This document shows, one piece after another, positions 63,701 through 64,000 of a stretch of 64,000 nt of DNA; positions within the stretch are counted from its first letter, which is position 1; every line of letters starts with the position of its first letter. The DNA comes from Castor canadensis (taxonomy: Eukaryota > Chordata > Mammalia > Rodentia > Castoridae): positions 162,616,542 to 162,680,541 of the forward strand of contig NC_133392.1 in assembly GCF_047511655.1 (NCBI RefSeq), in the 5' to 3' direction. The position numbers and the translations under genes were made by a program. The notes beneath the pieces were generated by a model. It was not told the DNA's origin. It saw only the letters and a list, made by a program, of their open reading frames with translations, and ran no database searches.

Positions 63701-64000
63701 AACCCTGGAGGTGAATGGAAACTTGGGCTGACCCTCCATTATCCATCCATAGCCCCTATCCCCAGTGTTGGCAGGGTGGCTGGGGCCAGGGCCTGAGGTC
63801 AATGGAGAGTGACGAGGGTCTCTAAGGAGACTGTGCTGGGTGGGGCCCCCACAGATGATATCTGTGGTGTGGTGGACACCCCGTTCTCCAGGTCCAGTGG
63901 TGGGGGTCACCTCTAGAGCCTGGGGGGTCAGGCCCCAGGTGGTCTCATAGCTAGCTGTCTCTACCCACAGGGTGGTGAAGGAGGAGATTTTTGATGATAA
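57795..64000 (+). CDS. DVL1: Dishevelled-1, N-terminal part (runs off the window)
   Basis: Exon 1 coding is 57795-57964 (56 codons + 2 bases; [20 protein letters not shown] to KSMDQDF), then a donor GG|GTCAGT. Exon 2 starts at 63971 after 'ctacccacag' and continues past the end ([10 protein letters not shown]). The ATG lies in a strong context (GCCATGG). The visible residues are the first two thirds of the DIX domain, which by family knowledge polymerises head-to-tail and binds the Axin DIX domain to relay Wnt signals. The PDZ and DEP domains lie beyond the window. The seen protein matches remembered human DVL1 without a change. Intron 1 is about 6 kb. Confidence 0.97.
57965..63970 (+). other. 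DVL1 intron 1
   Basis: Mostly unique, G/T-rich sequence with one reverse ID-like SINE (59425-59505). I found no further exon, RNA gene or clear conserved element. Confidence 0.7.
59425..59505 (-). mobile_element. ID-like SINE in DVL1 intron 1
   Basis: 'ggtggcattgggggttgaac', 'cttgctaggcacgtgctcta', 'cacttgagccacgccaccag'. It is the only SINE I see downstream of 48.2 kb. Confidence 0.85.

Overview
This is mammalian nuclear DNA. Six spliced protein-coding genes all lie on the + strand: ANKRD65, MRPL20, CCNL2, AURKAIP1 (mS38), MXRA8 and DVL1 (first exon and the start of the second). This is the gene order of human 1p36.33, read in the transcribed direction. The interspersed repeats are mostly SINEs in which a B1-like (7SL-derived) unit is joined to an ID-like (tRNA-derived) unit. 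That points to a rodent. The particular dimer looks to me like Castorimorpha, most likely beaver, but this comes from memory of repeat families and not from a search.

Layout: 1-4.3 kb, ANKRD65. 4.3-8.3 kb, a SINE/LTR-rich spacer with a solo ERV1 LTR sitting inside a SINE. 8.4-12.7 kb, MRPL20. 12.7-15.7 kb, spacer. 15.7-25.5 kb, CCNL2, with a probable alternative terminal exon in intron 5. 25.5-29.5 kb, spacer. 29.5-31.5 kb, AURKAIP1. 31.5-51 kb, a long gene-free interval holding an RPL10 processed pseudogene, a betaretrovirus-like LTR, a 5S rRNA pseudogene and an ERV1 provirus in two oppositely oriented halves. 51-55.3 kb, MXRA8. 57-64 kb, DVL1 CpG island, exon 1, a 6-kb intron and the first 30 bases of exon 2.

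I placed every coding exon by hand from splice sites, reading-frame continuity and remembered human protein sequences. Predicted lengths are ANKRD65 392-445 aa depending on start, MRPL20 149, CCNL2 523, AURKAIP1 199 and MXRA8 445. None of these host genes shows an internal break. MRPL20, CCNL2, AURKAIP1 and DVL1 have CpG-island promoters with ETS, NRF1, CCAAT or CRE-like motifs. Two of the genes encode mitochondrial ribosomal proteins. The neighbours are not functionally one pathway; the block is conserved synteny.

The most informative new observation is structural. A single ERV1 provirus appears to have been split by an inversion of about 7 kb. Its 5' LTR half lies on the - strand at 44.5-48.0 kb and its 3' LTR half on the + strand at 37.3-38.6 kb. 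Both outer LTR edges carry the same 4-bp target duplication (GCAC), and the two outer flanks together complete the 5' end of one SINE. Other notable points are a missing canonical start codon in ANKRD65, a conserved-looking short-isoform exon in CCNL2, a tiny intron-spanning uORF in AURKAIP1 and local duplications near CCNL2 and MXRA8.
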